Part shown: one piece after another, positions 1 through 7,460 of the stretch
How positions within the stretch are numbered: position 1 is the stretch's first letter
Layout: every line of letters begins with the position of its first letter
Assembly (NCBI GenBank): GCA_005773145.1
Contig: SXHS01000287.1
Span: 1 to 8,099 of the forward strand
Source of the DNA: Planctomycetaceae bacterium
Lineage (GTDB): Bacteria > Planctomycetota > Planctomycetia > Pirellulales > Pirellulaceae
Reading direction: 5' to 3'
DNA: 8,099 nt
Translations under genes and position numbers: made by a program
Notes under the pieces: model-generated
Told to the model about the DNA's origin: nothing
What the model saw: only the letters and a program-made list of their open reading frames with translations
Database searches by the model: none

Positions 1-206
1 CATGATGGGCGAGCTGATCGAACTTAAATTGGATGTTGACATGGGGAACCTCTATTATCGGTAGTCCATTGCGTCACCGGCACAACCATCGAAACAATTT
101 GCGACTAAAACTCGCCCCTTAGCCTCTCTGCGTCTCCGCGTGCCACATTCCCCTTCCAACCAATTGAGCCCGGCGGCCCACTTTGTCGGCAGAGACCGTT
201 GCGTTG
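1..206. other. Intergenic stretch after the operon, possibly with the edge of a neighbouring gene
   Basis: This stretch lies downstream of the last operon gene. The plus-strand frame beginning at base 2 is open from the left edge to a TAG at 62-64 and reads like a plausible protein C-terminus ending in NLYYR, so a convergent gene may end here. Alternatively, the CAT at 1-3 could be the start codon of a further minus-strand gene leaving the window. I cannot choose between these from 64 bases. Between 65 and 206 I see no convincing gene, tRNA or rho-independent terminator (no stem followed by a T run on either strand). The only structure noticed is the short octamer repeat annotated separately. 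A 71-residue minus-strand reading frame overlaps the 3' end of the 931-residue gene and has a composition typical of a shadow frame. Confidence 0.4.
125..140. repeat. Two tandem copies of an octamer (TCTCTGCG / TCTCCGCG)
   Basis: Bases 125-132 and 133-140 are adjacent octamers differing at one position; on the minus strand they read CGCGGAGA then CGCAGAGA. Short tandem arrays of CGCAGAGA-like octamers are a familiar type of dispersed intergenic repeat in several bacterial genomes. With only two units this could be a remnant of such an array or chance. It lies between genes, as such elements usually do. Confidence 0.35.
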
Positions 207-3002
207 CTAAAACAACCCTTTCGACTTTCTCACCACCCACTCCGTGCACAAGCAACCGAGCACGAGCCACAAATACCTCCAGCGATTCCAGAGCGGGGTT
301 CTGCGCTCGATGGGAGCCGATTCGTGATCCAGCGTTTCGAGTCGAATGACTTCGGGAACCGCAGCCGGTGAGATGATGCGTCCCCCCGTCGATTTCGCGA
401 TCCTCTCGAGTAGCGGCCGATTGCAGCGAGTGTTGGACATTTCGGTCGTCCGCCGTTCTGTGACGGTGATGCGAATCGCAACGTCGTCGGCTGCGTTGTT
501 GCCTGCCAATAGCTGTTGAATGACCGGACCCTGTGGAGACAATTGATAGGTACCGGGCTTGAGTTCGGACAAGGCTCCCACGTAGCGGCCGGCAACTTTT
601 TCGTCTTCCGTCAGGTCCAATACGACTTCAGTCGAATTCGGTCCGACGGCCAGGACTTGGATCGCCGCCCCTGCGACGGGGGTGCCATGATCGTCGGCGA
701 GCCGCACGGATACCTCGGCTGTTTCGGCCGAGTCGTATTGGCCTCGGTCGGTGGCGATTTTCACGCGATCGGTGCCACTGCTACGATCCGTGCTGGTGAT
801 CCAACGCAGCAGCTGGCCCCAAAAACGATGATGGAGGCGATCGCCACGTCGATTCCGCAACTGCCAGGTAGACGGTGACGACAAGTAGGCGACGCGCCCG
901 GCACCGACCTGGTGCCAAGCCATCAAGACATGTGGATCGGAATCCGATCGTGTCATCGTTACCGACTCTGCGGAGACCGCCTCCAGGATCGTATGGGCCG
1001 CAGGCTTTGCGCGAGAATACTCGGAGAGGAATCGAAATGGAAGGGAAGCGTAGGCGCGCGACCATGCCACTTGTGCATCCTCATAGCGGTCCTCGATAAG
1101 TGCGACTGGATGGGATGCCCCTTCGGGCGTGATACGCGGCACGAACCCTTCCCGCTCCGCGACCCGTCCGTCGCGCTGCTGTACGGGGAGAAGATCCAAG
1201 AGTGGTTGGCCGCGATAGTCGGCCGGTAAATGATGATCGCCGGCGATCACAACCACGTTTCCACCACGATCCCGGACGAACTCGACCAAGGACTGTTGGC
1301 TTGCTTTATCGAAATGGCGTGTCTCAAGATCCCCGAGGATGACGACTTGGTAGCGTGCCCAGTCGTCCAATTGTGTGGGCAAAGCTGAGCCTTCGGGCAA
1401 GTCACCGGTTGAGACGAGGTCGGGCGCAAACAGCAGCGTGTCACAGGCGATGTGGTTGTCGCGCCGAAACAGTTGTTCGAGGTAGCGATACTCCCAACGG
1501 GCGGAGTGATCCACGACCAACAACCGAAGTTTATCCTGGATGACGTCGACTCTCAACGTCGTGGAATTGTTCTCAAGCGAGGATTCTCCGTCGAGCGGGC
1601 TCACGGATAGTTCAAAGGCTTGCGGTCCCAAGGTATCGGCGGGACTCGTGAATGTTAGTGGTTCGTCGATTTGATCCTCGCTGAACATCAAAGCGCGACG
1701 CTCGATCACCTTGCCGTTGTGTTTTAGAACCAATTCCGTCTGTTCCTGGCTGCAGGCCGTCGCGGTCACGACGCTATCCAAGATGATAGAATCGTGGTGG
1801 GAGACGAGTCGCGGTGCTTTGGCGCGGTGTACCAGTACATCGCGGCTGGGGGCCGGACTGCCACTGGCAACCACATAGACCTTCATGGGGGTCAGTCGCG
1901 CTGCCACGTCTTCCGGTGTGGATCCGTGCGCGGCGTTGTGCGCGCCATCGGAGTACACGAAGGCGGCCTTCACAGCGTGCCCCGTTGCGTAGTCTCGCAG
2001 TTTCTCTAACGCAGTGGAAAGGTCGGTCTTCCCTTCACTTGATGCGTTGGCTGGCGCTGCGGGGGGATTGAGCGACGTTTTCCAATCAGCGGTCTCGTCC
2101 GTCGGCACCAAGTCATCACTAAACGTAAATCGACTCACCGAAACGCGGGCATCCAGGTTGTTGAGTCCTTGCGTCTCGAGGCCGTTTAGCGTCTCGACCG
2201 CCAGGTCGTGACGGCTCGCTGGTTTCTTGGAGGTGGCATGGGGTGTTTGCAGCAGTCCGGCAAGTTGAGTTTTCACATCTCTTAGCCATACCGCCGTTCG
2301 CCGTTCCAATTGTGTCAGATCATCTTCCAAAGTGTCAACAGCCTCTGCCAGATCATGTACGGATTCAGCGTCGATACTGCGCATGGCACGCCGCACAGTC
2401 GTGTCTGCCTCGGTTTCCGCACGCATCACATCGGCATGGATGCGCTTCCCTCGCTCGGTCAGATCCGGGTACTCTGAGTTCATCGCGGTCAGTGCGGTTT
2501 GCCAATCCCGCGCGGCTCGTTCGATGCCGGTCGTGATTGCCGTGCCGATTCGTGTGATGGTCGTGGCGCCGGCTTGATGGACCAAGGCAACGTTCAAGTC
2601 ACGTACCCGTTCGAGGGACAATTGAGTGGCAACGAGTGTCTGATCCGCGGCCGCCAATGCGCGAGCCGAATCGCTAGCATGGGATAGGGCTAGCCATGGT
2701 GCGACCTCTTGAGGGGACAGTTTGTCCACGACATGCATGCTCGCACTCGCATCCACGAGAATCGCCACCCCAGTTGCGTCCGATCCCGGCTGGCGTTTGA
2801 CGGCAGTTGGCCCCAGCATCATCCAGAGTACAACTGCGGGGACCAATAGTCGCAGTACCCAAAAGGCAATGGCCCAACCCGAGCCGATTACAAGCCGCTC
2901 ACGCCACAATAGCCATCCAAAGAGTATCGCGAGCAACGCGAAAACTCCGACGGCAAATGCCAATGTGATCGGCCCTGCGAATTGGACTTCTTGGTCAAGC
3001 AT
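207..3002 (-). CDS. Large membrane protein with vWA domain and GATase-like domain
   Basis: Predicted integral membrane protein of 931 residues, probably a membrane-bound partner of the MoxR/DUF58 pair. Two N-terminal helices (about 11-33 and 43-64) flank a basic WRER turn. A vWA domain follows with MIDAS residues D84-A-S-A-S88, T326 in KTDLSTAL, and D352 in VYSDG. Between the first and second MIDAS elements sits a helix-rich insert of about 190 residues (roughly 97-285). Residues 385-487 look like an Ig/CARDB-type beta domain. Residues 490-735 resemble the class I glutamine amidotransferase-like fold of planctomycete vWA proteins (RLLVVDHSARWEYR, VVILGDLE, GGNVVVIAGD, GAGRVAYLSS) but lack a nucleophilic cysteine at the elbow. 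A second beta domain (about 745-850) and a final helix (907-924) followed by RKSKG end the protein. Positive charges put the vWA region outside the cytoplasm. The ATG at 3002 is the first possible start, because an in-frame TAG lies two codons upstream. The gene is 36 nt from its upstream neighbour, so probably cotranscribed. Substrate unknown. Confidence 0.9.
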   Translation of the reverse strand: MLDQEVQFAGPITLAFAVGVFALLAILFGWLLWRERLVIGSGWAIAFWVLRLLVPAVVLWMMLGPTAVKRQPGSDATGVAILVDASASMHVVDKLSPQEVAPWLALSHASDSARALAAADQTLVATQLSLERVRDLNVALVHQAGATTITRIGTAITTGIERAARDWQTALTAMNSEYPDLTERGKRIHADVMRAETEADTTVRRAMRSIDAESVHDLAEAVDTLEDDLTQLERRTAVWLRDVKTQLAGLLQTPHATSKKPASRHDLAVETLNGLETQGLNNLDARVSVSRFTFSDDLVPTDETADWKTSLNPPAAPANASSEGKTDLSTALEKLRDYATGHAVKAAFVYSDGAHNAAHGSTPEDVAARLTPMKVYVVASGSPAPSRDVLVHRAKAPRLVSHHDSIILDSVVTATACSQEQTELVLKHNGKVIERRALMFSEDQIDEPLTFTSPADTLGPQAFELSVSPLDGESSLENNSTTLRVDVIQDKLRLLVVDHSARWEYRYLEQLFRRDNHIACDTLLFAPDLVSTGDLPEGSALPTQLDDWARYQVVILGDLETRHFDKASQQSLVEFVRDRGGNVVVIAGDHHLPADYRGQPLLDLLPVQQRDGRVAEREGFVPRITPEGASHPVALIEDRYEDAQVAWSRAYASLPFRFLSEYSRAKPAAHTILEAVSAESVTMTRSDSDPHVLMAWHQVGAGRVAYLSSPSTWQLRNRRGDRLHHRFWGQLLRWITSTDRSSGTDRVKIATDRGQYDSAETAEVSVRLADDHGTPVAGAAIQVLAVGPNSTEVVLDLTEDEKVAGRYVGALSELKPGTYQLSPQGPVIQQLLAGNNAADDVAIRITVTERRTTEMSNTRCNRPLLERIAKSTGGRIISPAAVPEVIRLETLDHESAPIERRTPLWNRWRYLWLVLGCLCTEWVVRKSKGLF

Positions 3003-3012
3003 GATCTAGATC
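3003..3012. repeat. 10-bp perfect palindrome GATCTAGATC before a start codon
   Basis: GATCTAGATC directly abuts the ATG of the 931-residue gene, within the 36-nt gap after the BatA-like gene. It occupies the place where a Shine-Dalgarno sequence would normally sit, and no good one is visible: the nearest purine-rich run, GGGAAA, ends about 14 nt before the ATG. The palindrome may be chance, or it may affect initiation. The stop codon it contains (TAG) fixes the earliest start of the gene. Confidence 0.4.
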
Positions 3013-3038
3013 GATTTCCCGAACGTGTAAAGTTTGCA

Positions 3039-5324
3039 TCATTCAGCCGTTGCGCCGGAGGCGCTTCCTAGCATGGTAGGAAGCGAGGGGACTTGCGCCA
3101 TGCCATACGCCAAGGATCGCCGCGAAGCGAGCGCCAGCTCGACGGCCAATAACGCCAATAAAATCCCCAGGAGTCCCCACCAGAGAGGCTTCTGCCGGGG
3201 CATATGGGAGATGTCCGAGGTGGAGATCGACAATTCGGAGTCCATGGCGATCCCCAGCTGATTTTGTAACAACGTTGACTGACTGGGGTCGAGTGGTTGC
3301 AGAAAAGACTCGCGACTTTCGCGCGCGATGTGAAAGGGAACCCGGCGAACAGAAGTCGTGCCGTTCAAGAATTGTACGGAGTAGTTCCCCGGAAGGTCCG
3401 TTTGGCGATAGCGGTACGAGGCGTGGAAGTCGTCTTCCCGATGCGACAACGAAACCGACTCTTGGTCCGGCGTCGAGATGCGCACGGTGGTACCAGGGCT
3501 ATCCGCAGGGACCGGCAGCTCAATGGTGTCGCCCGACGCGAGGTTGTAATGAGTCTTTGCGGGATCGGCGAGATAGCTCAACCAATCGTGGACGGACACC
3601 ACGAAAGATTTGAGCGAGGGAAAATTGCTCCAATCAAGTTCGAAGGGGATGGCCTGCACGATCACACGACCTTCGCCTATCCGGTGTTCGCATACCAATG
3701 GCTTGCCATTTCCGGTTGCCAATAGTACCGAGATGTTTTTGTCCGGCGACGGCATGAATTGGTAGTAGCGTCGCAGCCTCGCCTGATCCAGATCCAATCG
3801 CTGGGTGTCGGCCAAGTGCTCGGTCGCAGTATGTTCTGCGTCGGGTGCATGAATGCGGAAACGAGCGTGATTTTCTTGCCCTTCGGGGCACTGTACCAGT
3901 CGGTCGAGGCTCAGCGGGCTCAGCCCCACCCCTTCGTCACCCCAGGCTGTGTTGAAGGACTGAGTGTTCTGGCGCGCCCCCAAGATGACCCAGAGCCCGC
4001 CACCGCTGTGCACGAACTCGCGCAACTTCTCCAGCAGCTCGTTGTCGAGTTGCGTGGCATTGGCGAGCACGATTACGTGATAGTCCGAGAATGTTTGGTT
4101 TGCCAGTTCCGATCGCGATATGATTTGTGGCCGAAATACGGATTGCCAACGGCCATTGCCTCCCTCTTTGTCGTATCCCAGCGAGGCCAAAAAAAGCCAG
4201 GCAGCTTCGTCGGGAGTACTCTGCGTCAAGCGATCGTGGACGTACAAAACGGGGATCTGCTTCACGGCTTCCATAATGACCGTCGATTGGTCGTCGAGCA
4301 GCAAGTCGTCCGCAGCCGTGAGTTTGCAATTGCAGCGGTAGACACCAGGTTCCTTGAACGTGTGTTTCCACTCCACCGTGTGGCTTTGTTTGGGCTGCAA
4401 GGCGGGAATGTCCATGGTCTGCGTTAATTGCTCGGCCAAGTAGCACTGGAGTGAGCTGGCGGTTGTCGGGGCGGTCCCCGTGTTGGTGACTTCAGTGGTG
4501 ATGACGGTTTCTTGGTCGATGGCCACGAGCGTCCGCGGGGCCTCAAAACGCGTCACCGCGCGGTTGGTAAGCTCTGTTGTGGTTGGTCCGCAGCGAACGA
4601 TCTGGATGCCCGTCGCGAGCGGCGCGTTTTTTTTGCGTTCCTCCAGGCGTTTCCACACGGTGGGTTCATCCGCGTGCCAACCGTGCGCCTGGCCGTCGGT
4701 GAAGACCACGATCTCACGTTGCAGCAAGTCGGGTCCGGCGTCCAGGCCCATGGCCAGTTCGAGGCAGGCCGTGAAGTCCCCCTCTCCTTCGCTTGGCTTT
4801 TGATCGTGGCAGAGGGCTAACAGGCGGTCCTTACCGTCGGCGGTTGCGGCGACCGGTTCACGCGTCAGCCAATGCGGCCCTTGTGCGGCGGTCATGATGC
4901 GCAGGGAATCCGCCTCGCTGAGCCCATCCAGGAAATCCTCCAGCCGTTCCAGTTGCTGTTGAAACACAGTATTTCCGGATACCGTGTTTCCGTGTAGCGT
5001 TCCTGTGGAGGTCGTCCGCGCCATGGACATTGAATTGTCCAGAATCACCACGAATTCGCGGGTTGCCGTGGTCCCAAGCCAGGAACTGCGCACCAGGGGC
5101 TGCGCGAGGGCGAAAACCAGTGCGGCAAGTGCGGCCGTCCGCACCAGCAACAGAGGTATGTCTCTCAGGTTGCGCAGCGATCGATGTTGACGCACGGATT
5201 CGACCAAGAACGGCATCGCCCCCCAAGGAATGATCTCCCGTTGTCGACGTCGCAGCAGGTGCAGGATCACTGGGATCGACAACAACGGCACCGCGGCCAG
5301 AAAGATGGCATTCAGGAATTGCAT
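3039..5324 (-). CDS. BatA-like membrane protein with vWA domain
   Basis: Predicted membrane-anchored vWA protein of 761 residues. The N-terminus matches the BatA/aerotolerance-type region: helix 4-23, a basic cytoplasmic loop with HLLRRRQRE and PWGAMPFL, then a second helix about 57-78. The vWA domain (about 90-246) has an intact MIDAS: D96-N-S-M-S100, T185 and D210 in VVFTDG. A beta domain (about 265-350) and a Rossmann/GATase-like stretch (about 355-585, with DYHVIVLANA, GGGLWVILGA and GEGRVIVQAIPF) follow, then another beta region and a final helix (about 713-733) with an SRRS cytoplasmic end. This gives the same topology as the 931-residue protein. I chose the ATG at 5324 because it lies 1 nt after the DUF58 stop and begins the conserved FLNAIFLA helix. 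An upstream ATG at 5396 would add 24 residues without family character and overlap the DUF58 gene. No strong ribosome binding site is visible, so translational coupling is likely. The gene also carries two inverted repeats and an A8 tract, listed separately. Confidence 0.93.
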   Translation of the reverse strand: MQFLNAIFLAAVPLLSIPVILHLLRRRQREIIPWGAMPFLVESVRQHRSLRNLRDIPLLLVRTAALAALVFALAQPLVRSSWLGTTATREFVVILDNSMSMARTTSTGTLHGNTVSGNTVFQQQLERLEDFLDGLSEADSLRIMTAAQGPHWLTREPVAATADGKDRLLALCHDQKPSEGEGDFTACLELAMGLDAGPDLLQREIVVFTDGQAHGWHADEPTVWKRLEERKKNAPLATGIQIVRCGPTTTELTNRAVTRFEAPRTLVAIDQETVITTEVTNTGTAPTTASSLQCYLAEQLTQTMDIPALQPKQSHTVEWKHTFKEPGVYRCNCKLTAADDLLLDDQSTVIMEAVKQIPVLYVHDRLTQSTPDEAAWLFLASLGYDKEGGNGRWQSVFRPQIISRSELANQTFSDYHVIVLANATQLDNELLEKLREFVHSGGGLWVILGARQNTQSFNTAWGDEGVGLSPLSLDRLVQCPEGQENHARFRIHAPDAEHTATEHLADTQRLDLDQARLRRYYQFMPSPDKNISVLLATGNGKPLVCEHRIGEGRVIVQAIPFELDWSNFPSLKSFVVSVHDWLSYLADPAKTHYNLASGDTIELPVPADSPGTTVRISTPDQESVSLSHREDDFHASYRYRQTDLPGNYSVQFLNGTTSVRRVPFHIARESRESFLQPLDPSQSTLLQNQLGIAMDSELSISTSDISHMPRQKPLWWGLLGILLALLAVELALASRRSLAYGMAQVPSLPTMLGSASGATAE
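3062..3085 (-). repeat. 9-bp perfect inverted repeat near the 3' end of the BatA-like gene
   Basis: CGCTTCCTA (3062-3070) and TAGGAAGCG (3077-3085) are exact reverse complements separated by GCATGG. The hairpin lies in the last 20 or so codons of the BatA-like gene, after its final membrane helix. No T run follows it on the transcribed strand, so it is not a standard rho-independent terminator. It could be an RNA stem affecting stability or coupling to the next gene, or a by-product of coding sequence. Confidence 0.55.
4627..4634 (-). other. A8 homopolymer on the coding strand, with in-frame A AAA AAC
   Basis: On the coding strand, eight A residues encode K231-K232 and part of N233 of the BatA-like protein. 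The reading phase makes the classic -1 slippery heptamer A AAA AAC. A -1 shift would read 27 further codons and stop at TGA 4543-4545, giving a product of about 260 residues that keeps the two N-terminal helices and nearly all of the vWA domain. Slippage is not demonstrated; only the motif and its consequence are seen. Confidence 0.4.
4961..4990 (-). repeat. 12-bp inverted repeat with 6-nt loop inside the BatA-like gene
   Basis: GAAACACAGTAT (4961-4972) and ATACCGTGTTTC (4979-4990) pair over 12 positions with one mismatch (4968 against 4983), around the loop TTCCGG. In the mRNA that mismatch becomes a G-U wobble, so the whole stem can pair. It encodes the GNTVSGNTVF segment (about residues 112-121) in a loop just after the MIDAS motif of the vWA domain. 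The same segment also contains an imperfect tandem direct repeat (GGAAACACGGT and GGAAATACTGT), more AT-rich than its surroundings. Confidence 0.6.
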
Positions 5325-5325
5325 G

Positions 5326-6381
5326 TTAGTGGACCGCTCGCCGAGGGATGGGTCTCTTATTTTTGGCACGCCGATGCAGGAAGTAGGCCAAGGCATCTCC
5401 TAGATCGCGGTCGGTTGTGATGGTGACCAGCTCCACGTCGGCCCGCTTGAGAGAATCCTCGAGTCGCTTCATGAAGGTTCCAAATCGCTCCAGATAGCTG
5501 CGGCGCATCGCTCCGGGAGTCACCGGCAGGCGAAAGCCTTTGTTTTCCAGATCCATGAAGATCGCGGACGATCGGAAGCGAAAGTCCACCTCTTCCGGTG
5601 CCAGAATCTGAAGCACCACGACGTCGTTCCCACGCGATCTCAATTGGCGCAGCGGGGCGGTGAATCGGTCGATATCACCAAAGCAGTCGGATAGCACGAT
5701 GACCAATCCGCGTCGCTTCAGACTGCTTGCCAGGCGGTCGAGCTGTTCCGAGACGATGTGGTTTCCTGCCGGGGTCGCGCGTCGCAATGCCTCGCAGACG
5801 GCCCCGAAATGAGTCGAGCGAACTTGCGGACGTAGAAAATGGGTTTGCGAATCGGCTTGCATCACGAGCCCAATGGAATCGCGTTGTTGCAATAGCAATC
5901 GTCCCAGACAGGCGCAGGCCATGCGGGCGTAGTCGAACTTGCTAGGCGTCGACGCGCCGAAGGCCATGGATCCGCTGCCATCGACCACAAACCAGGCCTG
6001 GAGATTGGTTTCGTCGTCGAATTGCTTGACGTAATAGCGATCGCGCTTTCCATACACGCGCCAATCGATCAGTCTCAGGTCGTCACCGTGTGCATAGGGC
6101 CGATGGTCCGAGAACTCACAGCTCCCCCCCTTGTGTGTGGAGCGATGTTTTCCCGACATGACGCCATCCACAACGGTTCGCGAGATCAACTCCAACAGTC
6201 CGACGCGCGTGAGTGCCCGCGGATCCAGCAGCTCGTCCAGAGGCAACTCATGAGAATCGCGCTCGCCGACGGAACCTCGGCCTGTCGCGGCTGGGGACGG
6301 GGCATGCCGAGTGGCGAACGGACGGACCGCTGCGCGGCCGGTCAGTCGATCAGTGATCCATTGACGAATGGCGTTGATCAC
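5326..6381 (-). CDS. DUF58 family protein with vWA-like fold
   Basis: Soluble cytoplasmic protein of 351 residues, the usual partner of MoxR ATPases. The DUF58 signature is clear at about 78-125: GKHRSTHKGGSCEFSDHRPY, then HGDDLRLIDWRVYGKRDRYY and VKQFDDETN. A vWA-like domain follows with D134-G-S-G-S138 and D232 in VLSDCFGD. The residue expected to be the MIDAS threonine appears as N207 (PAGNHI). Residues 1-48 form a short helix plus a low-complexity linker before the conserved LLDPRAL start of the family, so the protein is slightly longer at the N-terminus than the core family. No membrane helix is seen. The start is GTG (6379-6381), overlapping the moxR stop as GTGA; AAGGGAG lies 10 nt upstream. 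The overlap implies translational coupling with moxR. A G7 run on the coding strand (6124-6130) encodes the KGGS part of the signature. Confidence 0.95.
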   Translation of the reverse strand: MINAIRQWITDRLTGRAAVRPFATRHAPSPAATGRGSVGERDSHELPLDELLDPRALTRVGLLELISRTVVDGVMSGKHRSTHKGGSCEFSDHRPYAHGDDLRLIDWRVYGKRDRYYVKQFDDETNLQAWFVVDGSGSMAFGASTPSKFDYARMACACLGRLLLQQRDSIGLVMQADSQTHFLRPQVRSTHFGAVCEALRRATPAGNHIVSEQLDRLASSLKRRGLVIVLSDCFGDIDRFTAPLRQLRSRGNDVVVLQILAPEEVDFRFRSSAIFMDLENKGFRLPVTPGAMRRSYLERFGTFMKRLEDSLKRADVELVTITTDRDLGDALAYFLHRRAKNKRPIPRRAVH

Positions 6382-7457
6382 GTCCCTTTGGCTCCCTTGG
6401 TCAGCACGTGCGAATGGTGGTTGCCGCCGTGACGCTGCTGATGCTCCGCCACAATCTTCTGAATGATCTGGTCGGTATCCACTCCGGCGGCTTCGGCATT
6501 GAAGGTAGTGATGATGCGGTGCCGCATGACCGGGACGGCCGCGGCATAGACGTCGGCGGTGGTCGCGTGGACCCGCTCATTCAACAGGGCTCGCGCCTTG
6601 GCTGCCATCAGCAGGGCGATACTGGCGCGTGGTCCCACTCCCCATTGCACCATGTCTGCCACACCGGGCGGCAGTTTGCCCTCCTCGGGACGTGTGTTAC
6701 GCGCCAGGTCGAGAGCCGTTTCATAAACGTGATCCGATACCACAACCTTCGGTACAAGCGCCTGCATTTCCAGCACATCGTCCGCCGCCAACACGTGAGA
6801 TGTGCTGGCATCGTACTCGGTGGTGTTTCGGCGGCAAATCTCACGTTCATCGCTGCGGCTCGGGTATTCCACTTTGATCTTAAACAGAAATCGGTCCAAC
6901 TGGGCCTCGGGGAGCGGATACGTGCCCTCGACTTCGACCGGGTTCTGCGTGGCGAGAACAAAGAACGGGTCGGCCATCGGATACGTCAAACCGCTCACCG
7001 AGACCTGTCGCTCCTCCATGGCTTCCAGCAACGCACTTTGAGATTTCGGTGGTGTCCGGTTGATCTCGTCCGCCAGCACGATATTGGCGAAGATCGGGCC
7101 CTTAATAAAACGATAGGCACGCTTGCCTGTTGTTCGATCTTCCTCCAAGACTTCACCCCCCGTAATATCCGCTGGCATCAAGTCAGGAGTGAATTGGATG
7201 CGGTTGAAGCTCAAATCCATAAGGGATGCCAGGCGGGAGATCAGCAGCGTCTTAGCCAGACCGGGCATGCCTTGCAGGATGCAGTGTCCGCGGCAGAGGA
7301 TGGCCATCATGATCTGTTCCGATACGTCGTCCATACCGACAATGACCTTGGACAATTCGCCGCGCAGCCGCTGGTAGTTGCGGCAGATTTTCCGCACGGA
7401 CTCCAGTACCTCCACTTCGCTCGCATCGGCGGCAAGACCGCGTTGATTCGTCGTCAT
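6378..7457 (-). CDS. MoxR family AAA+ ATPase
   Basis: Cytoplasmic AAA+ ATPase of 359 residues, close to the usual length of the family, expected to form a hexamer and act as a chaperone with the DUF58/vWA proteins encoded after it. Motifs in order: Walker A GMPGLAKT (63-70, the MoxR-type form), Walker B NIVLADE with D130 and E131, the NRTPPKSQSALLEAMEE stretch, sensor 1 LATQNP (N172), the arginine-finger region EAQLDRF (R189) and sensor 2 GPRAS (R278) in the lid domain. The family name moxR is often used for such genes, but sub-family cannot be assigned here. I chose the ATG at 7457 because AAGGA lies 6 nt upstream and the protein then starts as family members do. The longer alternative starts at 7526, adds 23 residues with no family character and overlaps the EF-hand stop as ATGA. 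Confidence 0.96.
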   Translation of the reverse strand: MTTNQRGLAADASEVEVLESVRKICRNYQRLRGELSKVIVGMDDVSEQIMMAILCRGHCILQGMPGLAKTLLISRLASLMDLSFNRIQFTPDLMPADITGGEVLEEDRTTGKRAYRFIKGPIFANIVLADEINRTPPKSQSALLEAMEERQVSVSGLTYPMADPFFVLATQNPVEVEGTYPLPEAQLDRFLFKIKVEYPSRSDEREICRRNTTEYDASTSHVLAADDVLEMQALVPKVVVSDHVYETALDLARNTRPEEGKLPPGVADMVQWGVGPRASIALLMAAKARALLNERVHATTADVYAAAVPVMRHRIITTFNAEAAGVDTDQIIQKIVAEHQQRHGGNHHSHVLTKGAKGT

Positions 7458-7460
7458 AGG

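Noticed and set aside
2672..2699. Two GCTAGC palindromes about 20 nt apart
   Set aside because: Six-base palindromes are common by chance, and no longer repeat or target duplication surrounds them.
3759..4427. Plus-strand frame of 222 codons inside the BatA-like gene
   Set aside because: Shadow of the minus-strand gene, with no recognisable motif and no independent signals.
5325..5396. 24-residue N-terminal extension of the BatA-like protein
   Set aside because: The added residues overlap the DUF58 3' end, precede the conserved first helix and have no family character; the ATG at 5324 fits the operon spacing.
6124..6130. G7 run on the DUF58 coding strand as a phase-variation site
   Set aside because: It encodes the conserved KGGS part of the DUF58 signature, so the run is explained by protein constraint, and it is short for phase variation.
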